Shown: positions 1 to 10,891 of the stretch, piece by piece | How positions within the stretch are numbered: position 1 is the first letter of the stretch | Layout: every line of letters begins with the position of its first letter | Assembly: GCA_950022655.1 (NCBI GenBank) | Contig: OX465587.1 | Location: forward strand, 24,431,716 to 24,495,715 | Source: Alentia gelatinosa | Taxonomy: Eukaryota > Annelida > Polychaeta > Phyllodocida > Polynoidae | Length of the DNA stretch: 64,000 bases | Reading direction: 5' to 3' | Position numbers and translations under genes: made by a program | Notes under the pieces: generated by a model | Told to the model about the DNA's origin: nothing | Seen by the model: the letters and a program-made list of their open reading frames with translations, nothing else | Databases searched by the model: none

Positions 1-180
1 TATTGAATATCAGTACCAAAACATGGTCGACAACTACCATAATTCCCATCGAAAAACAGCTTTTTCTTTTACCACCACCAAATATGTGCAATGATGATAT
101 CTCAAACAGAACCACCGACTTTTGTACAGGTTGCATATAATCGGCGGCTTTTTTTGTTTGCAGGTGAAAACGCCACATTA
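1..180. repeat. Family A inverted-repeat element, right part
   Basis: Right-hand part of a dispersed inverted-repeat (MITE-like) family that recurs in this window. The end reads CAGGTGAAAACGCCACATTA, the inverse complement of the left ends seen at 46193 and 56487. Upstream it shares the internal phrase 'accgactt.tgtacagg.tgcatataatcggc' with the copies ending near 46590 and 63535. The left end is probably outside the window. No transposase frame is present, so it would be non-autonomous. Confidence 0.55.
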
Positions 181-1014
181 GGTGCTTACGCTAGAAACGA
201 AGCCATAAGGCTATGGTACCCTAATGTAGCTGTTCGGCGCCATTTCTGAACAAACGGTAAAACTTGGCCATTGAGAATGTCACGTGACACACCACTTGAT
301 CACGTGAGCAGTCGGCGACCACGTGACCAGCCCTGTTGGCCGTCATATCAGGACGTCTAATTGACGGTTTCCATGACAACTCCCGCGTGATGGCGTCGTC
401 ACTGAGGCCACTCAGGTCAGGGACACCCGTGTTGTCATTAGGGAAACCCCCTGGAGTCACGTGGTCGGGCAGACGACATTTGTGTTTTTTCCCGCCCTGG
501 TTTTCCTTTTAGAGAATTCCAACGTCACGCATTCATCTGAAGGTCAAGGTGACTAAAGTAGGTGTCAGGGTGGGCTTGCAATTGGTGTGTTCATGATGAG
601 TTAGAGATAAAGATTGGAAAGTCGTATCAAATTTACTATCGGTGGCATCACAAAGAATATCTTCATCTAATATGAAGACATCAAGGAAAATTCACTGGAT
701 TTGGAGCCAATTCATTGCATCGATGTCTTAAAAGCAATAGAACGTAACAATGTTTTATCTACAAGATAAAATTAGGATGTTACTGGGTTACCTATAATTC
801 TCTTATGTTGTGATTCTATTCAGTAAGACTGAGATTTGCTTGCACTGTTGGTGCATTGTGAATCCCAATTCATCTAAATTCACATAAATTATTCTTCACA
901 GGACACGTTATCAACCTAATTTTCACATCGTTGGCTTATAAACAGGAGAGAATGTCATATGTTTATATTAGAATTTATTACTTGACGATAACGTCTCAGG
1001 TAGGTTTCCAACTA
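181..1014. other. Non-coding stretch with E-box cluster
   Basis: No convincing gene is visible. The only long frame is a 79-residue minus-strand one at 221-460 without recognisable features. Four CACGTG E-boxes lie in 281-463 (separate entry). From about 600 the sequence is AT-rich with no repeat that I recognise. Confidence 0.5.
281..463. promoter_or_regulatory. Cluster of four CACGTG E-boxes
   Basis: CACGTG occurs at 281, 301, 320 and 458, the first within GTCACGTGAC. CACGTG is the binding core of bHLH-ZIP factors such as USF, MITF/TFE and MYC/MAX. Four in 183 bp is far more than expected by chance, so a regulatory role is plausible. No adjacent gene was identified, and nothing in the sequence proves function. 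Confidence 0.35.
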
Positions 1015-1160
1015 CAGTGGAACCCCGCGTAAGCCGACACCCTTCGTTCCGGGCCAAAGTTTCCGCTTACTCGGGGTGGCCGCTTACGCGAGGTTAAAAT
1101 AAACATCTAATAGTGGGATCCGTTCCGAACAAAGGTGTCCCGTTAGGCGGGGTTCTACTG
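1015..1160. mobile_element. pogo/Tigger-like MITE with TA duplication
   Basis: This 146-bp element begins CAGTGGAACCCCGCGTAAG and ends with GGCGGGGTTCTACTG, giving near-perfect terminal inverted repeats of about 17 bp. TA lies directly outside both ends (1013-1014 and 1161-1162), the target duplication of the Tc1/mariner-pogo superfamily. CAGTnGAACC ends are typical of pogo/Tigger elements. There is no coding capacity, so it is a non-autonomous derivative. Confidence 0.8.
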
Positions 1161-2929
1161 TATAACCAACAAAATTTTGTGGAGAAACACCTTAAAAAAG
1201 GATGATTACATAAAAGAAGGGAATCCTAGCGGAGTTGGCAGCAGGATGCATTGCTCTTATCACCATGAGCTACCGTTTGCAGACGCTATAGGCACGAGCA
1301 GCCAGCTTCTAACTCCTGACTCTCCCACCAGGCGACGCGATCAACGTTTGATCCACACTAACAATGCCCGGATGGAGCTCGTCATCAAAGTCACCCTCCT
1401 TTTTACGCCTTTTTAAAGATTTCTCCTTCCGGTTAATTTCATTTTTCAAGGTTTTATGGTTTTCGTTTGGGGGTAAGACTTTTTGGAGGATTTCGCAAAT
1501 TAGCCTTGCGTTTTGGGAGAACCTGGAACTGCCAGGGAATGTGACATCATGCCATCAGACTGATCATTACACCTAAAAGCACTAGGATAGAAAGAGAGAA
1601 AATGCGATTGCTGTCATCATCATTAGTCACCTATTGTTTATGAATCCGGCTCATTATAAACTATGGCAATGGCATGGAAACAATGTCATCAACTCGCCCA
1701 GCACACAGATTCGACTTTCCAACATCTATAGAGATGTTCCCAGCCACCGGCCGCTGAAATGTTTGCTTTTTGTGTGTGCGCCAAGGACTGCTGACGTCAT
1801 TAGATCAGGAGTTACGTCACGACCGACCACTTCCGGTTCAATGAATTAGGCGCGTAATTGATATGCGGCGACAGGGGTGCTTTAATAATGCACTGGCGGA
1901 GGCGCGGGCGGCACTGGCAGTGGGAGAAATGGGGCTTGAGATGTTACAGAATAAGGAAGGGAAAAACCAGAGTAAGTGTGGTAAAAATAGAAAGAAAATA
2001 AGCGAAACAGACATGGGTTTGGGAGGATGGTGGCAGCACAGTGGGGAATTTCATATCAATCCATCCATGCAGCAGTCTGGGTGGAGATTGACACCAGAAG
2101 TGGTCCGTGGAAGCGCGTTGCGGTGGAGATAATGGAGAAGGGGAGACGGGGGTGGTGGTTGAAGGCATGAAAGGGGGGGAGAGGGGGATCAAAACAAAGC
2201 CAGAACCAGGGCCACCACATCATGCATTAACCGTTAACACCGTTATAATGATGAGCATTGTCAGACGCCGTGTCAGCTTGAAAGCGTCCTCCTGATTGGC
2301 TATCACACTGTGTGACCTCCTTTCTTCTTGATATTAATTCTGGGTTTGTTTAAAAGAACAAATCTCCGGCATTATCAGGTAATTATGGTGATTACTGAAG
2401 TGTTTTAAACAAATGTAGCTGTTTCCGTTGCTAAAATGTCCATCAAGAATCTGTAGTTCGTTATTGTGATTGAAATTGTGTTCATGACATCAAATGCGCA
2501 GCTGCTGTGTTTGAAGAGTATACGAAAGGATGTATTAATAGAATAGATCCTGATTTCTCTCTGTTTATAACTTTAGAAAAAGTGACATCTTTCTCTAGAA
2601 TTATCAGTATACCTTCATTTAGCAATTTGAGCTTAACATTTTACCCAATTACAATATGTTCCATCGCATGGCAATTCTTTTAATGGAACTCCAAGAATCA
2701 GTCCAATTGTACGAATTGGACGTCAAACTACCCAAAAAAACAATCAAACCCAAGGAATACTAAGCAATGACATTTTCGCCCATGCTCATGACAAAATTAG
2801 AAAGGTTATTAAAAAGTGATGTTTTGTATACAACAGAATGACAGAACCAATTCCAACCCCTTAACTGCTACATATCTAGGCCCTGCAGCCATCTCTACCC
2901 CACTGTTACCCCTGACACTGACCCCACAG
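1161..2929. other. No supported gene
   Basis: Only short overlapping frames occur, none with recognisable motifs or splice context. A purine-rich stretch lies at about 1890-2190. The remainder is AT-rich unique-looking sequence with no tandem repeat or RNA gene that I can support. Confidence 0.45.
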
Positions 2930-3725
2930 ACGCCTTCACCGTTACCAAGCATACTAACGCCTCTACCAATAGTAACACTACTGACGCATTTCTGAATAGA
3001 TATATATTATATCTGTGATCAAACCTATTGCATTATAAACCAGCTTCCAGCATCTTAAACTGGATTATGAGTCACACTTTGTTGGGCGTAGTTGCACATT
3101 GGTATTATTCCATGTAAATCATTGTGAGTTATGTTAAAATTACATGCTATCTCGGTTTGGGATTTGGCCAATGCGATGAAAATCAGCCTAATGTAGGGCT
3201 GACGCTTAGGCCTCTTGTTCTGGAACATCCAAGGTTTGTTGTATCATCAATACATGTAACTTTTGACACCAATAAAGAAATTTCTTTAAAAAAAAAAAAA
3301 AAAAATTAGCGATCCCACTAACGCTTCTAGCAATAGTGAAACCACTGACACTTCTATAGTAATAGCTCAATGCCGCTGACGCTCCCATAATAATCACACT
3401 AACGCTTCTAGCCCTTGAGACCTCAACAAGAAGTGATCTTTCTGACGTCTCAACAAATAGTGATCCCATGGTCGCCTCTACCAATCTCACTCCCTCTGAC
3501 GCCTGTAACAAAAGCAATCATACTGACGCCTCTACCGATACCAGCGAAGCTTACGCCTCAACCAATAGCGATCAAACTGACGCCTATACCAAAAGCGATA
3601 CTGCTAACGTCTCTACCGATACCGGCCACGCTTACGCCTCAGCCAATAGCGATCCCACTGGCGCCTCTACCAATCTTACTCCCACTGACGCCTCAACCAA
3701 TATCGCTCCTACAGTGGCACTACCA
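2930..3725 (+). repeat. Degenerate 27-bp tandem repeat, interrupted
   Basis: Units of the type 'gacgcctctaccaatagcgat' plus 'cccact' recur with an exact 27-bp spacing (for example at 3498, 3525, 3552 and 3579). As 27 is a multiple of three, the array keeps one frame open on the plus strand (3468-4073) and yields a Thr/Ser/Asp/Ala-rich 9-residue repeat. The array starts near 2930, is broken by a poly(A)-tailed insertion at about 3030-3305, and resumes. Coding function is unproven: units are degenerate and no flanking exon was recognised. Confidence 0.7.
3030..3305 (+). mobile_element. Poly(A)-tailed retroposed fragment in the 27-bp array
   Basis: This unique sequence interrupts the 27-bp array. 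It ends with AATAAA (3271-3276), then 11 nt, then a run of 18 A (3288-3305), after which repeat sequence resumes ('agcgatcccactaacgc'). That is the signature of a reverse-transcribed, polyadenylated RNA, either a LINE 3' end or a processed transcript. The left boundary is uncertain (about 3000-3035) because an AT-rich stretch blurs it. No parent family is recognised. Confidence 0.6.
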
Positions 3726-3739
3726 GGTCCGACACAACC

Positions 3740-4060
3740 ACCGCTACACCACTACCGTCAGGGCCATCAAACCACCACCGCTGGCTCAACCGCGGCCGCC
3801 ACGCGTCCTTCCTGTGTTTTATGGGATGTCATTGGCGGGTGTGGATCCGGGGGATCCGGCGCGGCGCGGGGCCTGATCCCGGGGCCGGGGGCGCAAAGGC
3901 CGGGCCCTTTCAGCCCTAATTGGCCGCCCCTCCCCCTTCATCCCCCTCCCCCGCACACTCTGCAGGCAGCACCTGCTCCCCGCCCGGCCGTCTGCACGGG
4001 GACCACACGGCGGCCGCTCGATACGCCACCGGCCCGGGCAGGATGGAGTGAGCAGCTCTC
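3740..4060. promoter_or_regulatory. CpG/GC-rich patch
   Basis: A sharply GC-rich interval with many CpGs (for example 'ccgcggccgccacgcg', 'ggcgcggcgcggggcc'), bounded by AT-richer DNA. It has the composition of an invertebrate CpG-island promoter or exon. No TATA or initiator is clear, and the overlapping plus-strand frame (to 4073) becomes Pro-rich and looks like a composition artefact. Confidence 0.25.
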
Positions 4061-4565
4061 TGTTAAGGGTTGAGGGGGGCTGGGAAAGGAGCCCAACTTA
4101 ATACTCTCCTAATAGAGGCTACTGAAGGAGGTAGGGCGGGTCTCAATCACGAGGGGTCGGGTGTGGGTGTTGGTGGCATACTTGGGCATCCAAGAGCCAA
4201 TAGCGCCGGGTACGTTAGGCAAGGTCGGGTGTCTTAGGGGGAGATGCATGAGACCTTCAAAGAGTCGGTTAAGTTGTATGGAGTGTGGCCTTAAACAGTC
4301 ATTAAGCAAATGAAAGTTGGGTAAAGAAGCGGCTATAAAGCACCTCCGTACAGGTTTTACCTATTTGAAGGTGGTGGAAATCTGAGAGTAGGAGGGCTAT
4401 TAGGCGGTGGCGACCAGAAAGTAAGGAAAGGGAGAGGAGAGAGTGTGGGAGGTGACATTGGCACACAGGACGGACTGGTCGGTATCAGTCCTGTTGGAAT
4501 CAATGTTTTCCTCGATGAGAAAGGTGTTATAATCCTCATTGTGCTCTTATAGTCCATGCTGTTGG
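4061..4565. other. No supported gene
   Basis: Mixed-composition sequence with only short frames (66 residues or fewer) and no motif, tandem repeat or RNA structure that I recognise. Confidence 0.4.
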
Positions 4566-4680
4566 TAAAGCGAGTTTTCTACCTGACGAATATGGCTACC
4601 GATTATGGCATTTTGCACCAGTCACCGACTCCTTGCCATTTTTCGCCCAAAATCTTCAGATGGAAATCTAGAATCTAGAA
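4566..4680. repeat. Family A element, truncated copy
   Basis: This copy carries family phrases such as 'accgattatggcattttgcacc' followed by 'cagatggaaatc' at the right. The same phrases recur in 4734-5018 and 56484-57010. The terminal GTGGCG motifs are eroded, so this looks like an old, shortened copy lying beside the better preserved one. Confidence 0.4.
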
Positions 4681-4733
4681 ATTACAGGCCAACAATGTCT
4701 GTCTCAATATTCAGACAATACGGCACCACTGTT

Positions 4734-5018
4734 GTAGCGTTTCCACCTGCTGATTATGACCAACGATTATGGCATTTAGCACCGCCAACTATGTGATACT
4801 TGTTGTGCAATAATCGTCGGGTGGAATAAAAACCAAGGTAAACGAGTTAATCTTCAGACTGGTCAGGTCTCATATATTAAATAATCGGTGCACATGGAAC
4901 ACAAAATCGGTCGTCAGGCGGAAACAGAATATGTCTCAAATCGGTCCACTGACCGACCTTTGCACAGGGTGCACATGATCTAGGGGGTTTTCATTGTCAG
5001 GTGAAAAACGCCACAATA
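4734..5018. repeat. Family A inverted-repeat element
   Basis: This copy is about 285 bp long. It starts 'gtagcgtttccacctgctga' and ends 'caggtgaaaaacgccacaata', which are inverse complements apart from small changes. Internally it carries 'cgattatggcatttagcaccgcc' and 'aataatcggtgc', shared with other copies. It has no coding frame. The superfamily is undetermined because the flanking duplications are unclear. Confidence 0.65.
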
Positions 5019-5586
5019 GCGCCTTCCTGACTCATTGACGAAATATCTCTGAGTCTATATAATCGGTGGCGGAATGAAATTTCATATCATTCAGCCATCA
5101 GAGTTTCTTCTAATCGTCAAATGCAAAGGGTGTTTGTGATAAATGATCATTGGTAGGAATGAATTGTAAAGTGCTCAAATGACCAATGTCCGTTTTGTCG
5201 GCAGATGGAAAGCCTGCATTTGTTTCACGGAAACAGTCATCTCACTCTCAGTGCGCTTTACCCTGCTCCTGTATATATATATTGTCATTGACATAGTTGG
5301 TCGGATACGGAATTCCTTCTGAATAAACAGACCAGCAGCAGGTGTTTATTAGCGTCTCTGCACCTCTTCACTTCACACCTAGCCATTTTCTTTACCCCAT
5401 ACCTAACCAATGGTTTTTTTTAGTTTGAAGCAATTTATTTGAAAAAACTTCACGAATCATTTAATAGGATTCAATATTTTTCTTCACATGGTTTACCAAG
5501 AGACATCCAGAATTTAATCAAAACTTTTAAACTACAAATCAGGACAAGGAAGGATTAAAGAATATATTCAAATATACAGATGTTGT

Positions 5587-5643
<57 letters not shown>
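5587..5643. repeat. (TA)n microsatellite
   Basis: Nearly pure TA dinucleotide repeat of about 57 bp, followed by imperfect TA-rich sequence to about 5700. Confidence 0.95.
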
Positions 5644-5647
<4 letters not shown>

Positions 5648-5699
5648 TCATTCATCTACATATACATGTATATATATACATACATACATATATATATAC

Positions 5700-8003
5700 T
5701 CCCTTGGTATGAATTGGCAGTAGATTGCACAGAAGATCTTCCTCCTGTTATGGCCCTACCTGATATCTATCTGACAGCTTATAAGACTATGCTCAGGTAT
5801 CGAGTGCCTAGTGCTACGTCCTACATACAAGTGGCTGGCGAATCTGGCCACAAGAGTCTATCCACAGTCAACAGGCACGAGTGCGCCTGCGCCGTCCCCA
5901 CTCAAAGGACCAATATCCTTGCGCGGATGTAGCGCGCCGACATGGGCGGTGCTAAGTCTCAATTTAAAGTCCTTGACTCGGTTTTCCCTACGCCGAGGTC
6001 CTACTTTTGGCGACGGTTCCCGGAGCGTACTTTTCAATGGGGCAGCTATCACGTCGGCGCCCAATATGAGGCGGACACCAGCGAAAAACGGCGCCAATAA
6101 GCGTCGCCAAATGAGGCGTCTCTATTTGCCGACTGGTGGCCACGAGGAGGGGTGGTGAAGGGGGGCAGGGAGGGGTGCACCGAGGGGAGGGCGAGTCTAG
6201 GGCCGCTGGCGGGGTGGACGAGGAGGGGTGCCGCACCGCGAGTGGACTATTTGATGACGCCAAAGGATCCCTTGTCACCCACAGCGGTTGCCTTTGAGTA
6301 ATGTGCGCGCCTCTGATGAGAGTAAAGCGGCGTACGCCGGCGTGCGCCGCCCGGAAGTGGCGTGAAATGCGGCCTCCTCTGATCTCCAACCACATGCCGA
6401 CAGAGAGATGGACATCGTAATAATATGGTTTTAGTATTTCATCGTTGGAGTCCTTATGTCCATTTTCGCCAAAAAGACATATTCCTCCCATGCAACAGAA
6501 ACCATGGTGAAGGGGACATCATATAATGTATAATGAAGTTTCCCTATTGTGTTATTTTGGATCACATATGGAAATACACTGTCTATGATTGTTGTGAAAC
6601 ATCTATATGAACCGTTTTCCTATCCTATACACTTGTTGCATAACTTATTCAGGTAATTGTGCTCATTGCTAAAAAAACAAATCAAGATCAAAAGACAAGT
6701 ATCGGCCATTGCCGCTCTAACATCAAAACACCTGAATACATATATACATAGAACAAAACCAACCATCCCTACAAGGCAAGCTGTAACAGTCTTGTCGAAA
6801 ACCTAATGCTGGACGAGATCCTATGTAAATAGAAAGTATTTTGCAATGCCCTCAGACTAGGCAAATAGGGAAATATATATACACGACATATGGGGAGTAT
6901 GGGCGTGCGTGGGACTTCTCCAGGGTACTTAGGGCGTTATTGGAGATGCGTAGCGGTGGGATTGGGTCTATGGCCGCCATGACATTTTACAACGTTGGTT
7001 TAGTAGCTGCTGAGCTCACAGCCCCAGAGCTGAGGGTCTCGGGTGCAAATCCAGGCTTTTACCATTCACGACACCTCTCTGGGACCTAGTCGCTTGCCAG
7101 CGTCCCGAATAGCCTTGACGGCCGACCTTAGCCGAACAGAGACCGGAAATGTCGCCATGTAGGGCGAGAGGGGAGCTGTGAGGGGCTCGCGCATACGCCA
7201 ACATTGTCCACGGAACACTAGTGGCGCCGTTCCGTTTAGACCGCCCTCTAGTGGTGCTTGTGTCTACCTCCGTCCCCACGCTCCGCGCAGGCGCAGCCAC
7301 GCTAGCCCAAAAGGAATTGACATCTGGACGGAACTTCACAGTGGATTACTTGTCTCCAGGCAACGACAGGGAACCGGTACAGAGGGCAAGTTGTCTGCGA
7401 CCTCGGGGAACGACGAGACCAGGAATTAATCCTTATCAGCTTCAACCTTGAGCCTCATTTTTCTCCCCTCCCCTCTCTCTCCAAACACCACACAGCTTAT
7501 TATCATTATCTTGGCCGAGAAACGACTCATTTCTGATCAACTGATTTGCGCCATTCCCATCAAATCTGAAGAAAAACACACACGGTAAAAGACCAGGTCA
7601 AATGATGCCTTTTCTTATTAGTTCAATTCCAAATGAGGGCGTCATCCAGAAGTAGCACGAAAAAAGGTTTGGAGAAAAAAAATATGGCGAAATCAACTTC
7701 GATATCATTCCAAATGTAATACGATAAAACGAAGCCTAATTTGCGACTGTGTGACTGTTTTTGTGGTTCGATCTGCCATAAGGAACCCTGAAGGCGCCAT
7801 TAGCTAGTCTAGAGTCGTGCCTTACGTTATTTCAGAGAGAGAGAGGAAAGAATGTCTCACACACGAGACTTGATGAAGGAGGCTGGGTCTGTGTCTGCTG
7901 GCAGCAGACATCTTGGACTGGTCCCCCTTGCTGTCCGTGACGACTAAATCACGGCCGGAGCAGTCACGTGACTGAGTTTTCACAGTAGTTAGTGTCAGAC
8001 CTC
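5700..8003. other. No supported gene; CpG-rich patches
   Basis: Several overlapping frames (up to 167 residues, minus strand 5988-6491) occur in the GC-rich part at 5860-6370 but are shadows of composition on both strands. A second CpG-rich patch lies at 7180-7400 with CTCF-like motifs. About 7440-7990 is ordinary AT-rich sequence. No splice-consistent exon was recognised. Confidence 0.4.
7241..7257 (-). promoter_or_regulatory. CTCF-like motif
   Basis: The minus strand reads GCACCACTAGAGGGCGG, an excellent match to the bilaterian CTCF core (CCACTAGRKGGC type). A related half-match, ACACTAGTGGCGCC, lies 25 bp upstream. Binding is inferred from the motif only. Confidence 0.45.
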
Positions 8004-8140
8004 GCTACTAGATGGCACCTGCTCCATCTTCTAAAGGCAGACGATATTGACACTTCCGCTGACGTCGGAGCATGCGCAGTATTGATACTCTTGCTGATCA
8101 ATGAGGATGTACGACACCGACCGTCGCCCCGCCCAGCCGC
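8004..8140. promoter_or_regulatory. Promoter-like motif cluster (ETS, CRE, NRF1, GC box)
   Basis: Within about 130 bp lie a CTCF-like CTACTAGATGGCACCT (8004-8020), an ETS-type ACTTCCG (8052), a CRE-like TGACGTCG (8060-8067), an NRF1-like GCATGCGCAGT (8070-8080) and a CCCCGCCC GC box (about 8128). This combination is typical of housekeeping CpG promoters in animals. No first exon could be tied to it in either direction. Confidence 0.35.
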
Positions 8141-9024
8141 TGCCATCTACCTTGGGATCACTCTTCTACTAACGAAGGAAATGAATGCGTTTTTTTGTCT
8201 TTCCTGAAGTGATATATCTCCAGCGTCATCAATCAGTGCTCTGCTTTCTATTTCTTTAAGTCTATTTTCTTTCTTTTCTTCAGTCTGGGTATTCGATACA
8301 ATGGTTCAGGCCGAAACGAAGGACATTTTAGGGCAAATCAGCTGTTGAATAGGAAATTCCAATCAATGTTTTGAGCCATATGCGAATACATATAGCAATA
8401 CATAGATTCGACCAAACATTATGGCGGTCAGTCTGTGCCAGCGTGTTACTGTATATATACTCAGATAGCTTAGTAGTAACAAGCCATGTGTGCATTTCTG
8501 GGGCATGCAATTTATTGTATACTTGGCAAAATAACCACTTAGACTATGATGCTTCCAGCACATCCTTTGATATGGAATATATATCATAATCGGTGTTTGA
8601 GGTATACGAAATACAACGCAGTAATTCTAGGTGATTATCACTGTTTTCAGATTCTATAGCACGGTTACTGCTATTGTTAACTTCACAGATTTCCTCCAAT
8701 AGAAGTGGTGGTGAATATGCGAGTCCTTGACATCTGACTTCCGGATCAGTTTGTTTTGTCACCCTGTAAACACGTCTGCTCTGAAGGGTCGTTTGTCTGC
8801 GAGCAACAGGTGAGACTTGAATGTCGTCTGCCCGCACCACGGCGCCTTTTCCCGCCACCCGGCCTGGCTCGGGTTGCCCAACCCTGGAAGGGGGCGATAA
8901 CCAATTTCTGCGGGGCGCTTGTCCAAAGCAAACCGAGGCCCACCTCTTGTATATTCCTGCATCAACACCAGACCCCGGGAAACACACAAAGACCTTTCGT
9001 CGTACATACACAAAGGGCGGCCCA

Positions 9025-9060
9025 CTTCCCGCTTCCGGCGGCCCGACGCATGCGCAGTGA
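9025..9060. promoter_or_regulatory. ETS plus NRF1-like promoter motif pair
   Basis: GCTTCCGGC (9031-9039) is followed by GCATGCGCAGT (9048-9058), the same NRF1-like 11-mer as at 8070. It lies in a GC-rich interval (8820-9130) directly upstream of a TA repeat. An ATG at 9060 opens a frame beginning MGCVFS, but it runs straight into the TA repeat and is not called as a gene. Confidence 0.3.
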
Positions 9061-9145
9061 TGGGTTGTGTTTTTAGCGGTGCACAGCGGCGACGACGACG
9101 TATACGCTGTTACTTCTCTGAGGCGGGGTACAATAACGACACAGC

Positions 9146-9148
<3 letters not shown>

Positions 9149-9211
<63 letters not shown>
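9149..9211. repeat. (AT)n microsatellite
   Basis: Pure AT dinucleotide repeat of about 63 bp. Long apparent frames over it on both strands encode only Ile-Tyr repeats and are artefacts. Confidence 0.95.
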
Positions 9212-9215
<4 letters not shown>

Positions 9216-10662
9216 CACATACATATATGTGTGTATATGTAAGGGGAGGGTTGTATAATATGTACATGAGCTATAGCAGAAACCATCCAATATGTTTACA
9301 TAGCACAGATACACAGTTGCCTGAATCGGTGATTTTAATGATTTGACAAGGGGAAATGTCTGCAGCCTTCTTTCCCCATCATCCATAGGCATTCCATTGT
9401 TTATTGGTAATTGAATCTCTCATTGTCAGTGGTGGAGGTGTTAGACTTTCAGCTCAGTTGTCTCAAACTGACACGACAACCAAATTAGGAGCACATACAA
9501 TTACCCTGTTTGTTTTGTGATGAAGTCCCATAAGGAACGGGCACATCCATTGGTCGGAAACAGAAGAACGGGGACTAACGAGGTGGGCCGACACTGCCAT
9601 CTATAAATACTGCCGTTTATAAATATCTTGAAAGCTGGATAACATTGGTTTCACTACCAAATAAAGATTAACAGTTGGATTATTCTCCATCATGATTGGC
9701 TATTAGTATCATGAATTCATTGTTTGAAATATTTTGTTGTAGATAACTCTTGTCCAACCATCTGAATTCACTGGCATCACTCTGATCCCATTTTATCATG
9801 CTACTGCTACTGTATGTCAGGTTACCTCCCATCTAAAGTAAGGACCGACAACTTAAAAAAAAATTCTAAATACCCATTTCAAACATTTTTTACATCATTT
9901 CCCTGTTTATCTGTTGGTTTTGTAAATACTCTACTAATAAAGCACATAACTAAACTTTCTTGAAATTATGTAGCTATAATATGTTATCATATGTCTGACA
10001 CCAAATTCCCATTCGCGTTCTACACCTCTTGAATTTTGTACATCACTTGAAATGATTACATGCGCCACATTGCCAGCGAATGGTTGAAGGAATGATAGCT
10101 GAAGTCTCAAAATAGGACTCCTCTGTCTTGAGACTAGGACGGGGCCCTGGGGAAGGTCATGTCTATGGTGGCAGACAGATTTAGTCTTGCCATACAACGG
10201 TAGATTGACAGCTTCATTAGTTCTGCCCATATAGCTTAGAGCCTGATAGCGGTAAGGGCCACGACTTATGTGACTCAGTGTGTCACACACGACAGTCACA
10301 CCACTCTGACGGCACCCTGAACAAACGGTAAATGCCAATCTGCAGGCGTCGGCCTCAGTCTCAGGTCATGTCACCAGCTCGCCACAAAATCCACCGTTAT
10401 AATTGATGGACTTGGATAGAACACCGATCATTTAACTTATTCTTTCACGAGGACATTTTGATGGAGATTTAAACTGAACCTGCGCGTCGTTTACTGGAAG
10501 AATGAGCGGGTCACAAGTAACGGGCATTTTCTAATTATTGTCTAATGACCTTGTATTCTTTCCCAAGGTAAAATGAATATGTTCAGTCTGACAGAAGAAT
10601 GAAACCAATATTGCAGTTAAACAGTTTTTGCTCAAGTCATTTCTGTACATGTATAATTACAC
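9212..10662. other. Retroelement 5' flank, no supported gene
   Basis: AT-rich flank of the LTR element. A 134-codon open stretch on the minus strand (9934-10338) is the longest frame, but it starts at TTG and has no recognised domain or clear splice signals. It could be an exon or chance. ACAC at 10659-10662 is a candidate target-site duplicate for the retroelement. Confidence 0.4.
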
Positions 10663-10748
10663 AATTGTAATGACTTATGTAGTAATCTTACGTTTAAGAT
10701 TGTTTAGTTATTGTACTTGGTAAAATGGACCCGACCCGCCCCCCGGGT

Positions 10749-10829
10749 CACGTGTCAGGCGGCCCTGGCCTGAACCTCTATCTACCGTTGATTGGTGCTA
10801 GGTTCCAGCCAATCAGTAGTCTTTATATG
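10749..10829 (+). promoter_or_regulatory. LTR U3 promoter elements
   Basis: An E-box (CACGTG), two CCAAT boxes in opposite orientation and a TATA-like TTTATATG are spaced as in an RNA polymerase II promoter. Transcription would start about 30 bp downstream, near 10855. The same set is present at offset +7483 in the 3' LTR, where it could drive flanking DNA. This is motif-based inference. Confidence 0.55.
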
Positions 10830-10885
10830 TTATCAACGTTCATAATCTGTAATCGACACGAATATATGGAAGTGCTGTATCGGAA

Positions 10886-10891
10886 ATTAAA
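10886..10891 (+). terminator. LTR poly(A) signal ATTAAA
   Basis: ATTAAA, the commonest variant of AATAAA, is followed within about 30 bp by a GT-rich 'cttgtgttccc'. The functional copy for element transcripts would be the equivalent at 18369-18374 in the 3' LTR. Confidence 0.45.

Noticed and set aside
6990..7065. tRNA-like stretch around 'gggtgcaaatcc'
   Set aside because: A box-B-like core is present, but no box A at the right distance and no cloverleaf could be drawn.
9060..9242. Frame starting MGCVFS (myristoylation-like) after an NRF1-like site
   Set aside because: It enters the TA repeat within about 30 codons; no splice donor was identified, so it is probably chance.
8544..9392. 282-residue minus-strand frame
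   Set aside because: It runs through the TA microsatellite (Tyr-Ile repeats), overlaps open frames on the other strand, and has no domain.
246..10333. Shared 16-mer CTGAACAAACGGTAAA near 247 and near 10318
   Set aside because: The flanks do not align, so this is either chance or too short to define a repeat.
9934..10338. 134-codon minus-strand open stretch as a gene
   Set aside because: It begins at TTG, has no recognised domain, and clear splice signals were not found; kept only as a remark in the flank entry.
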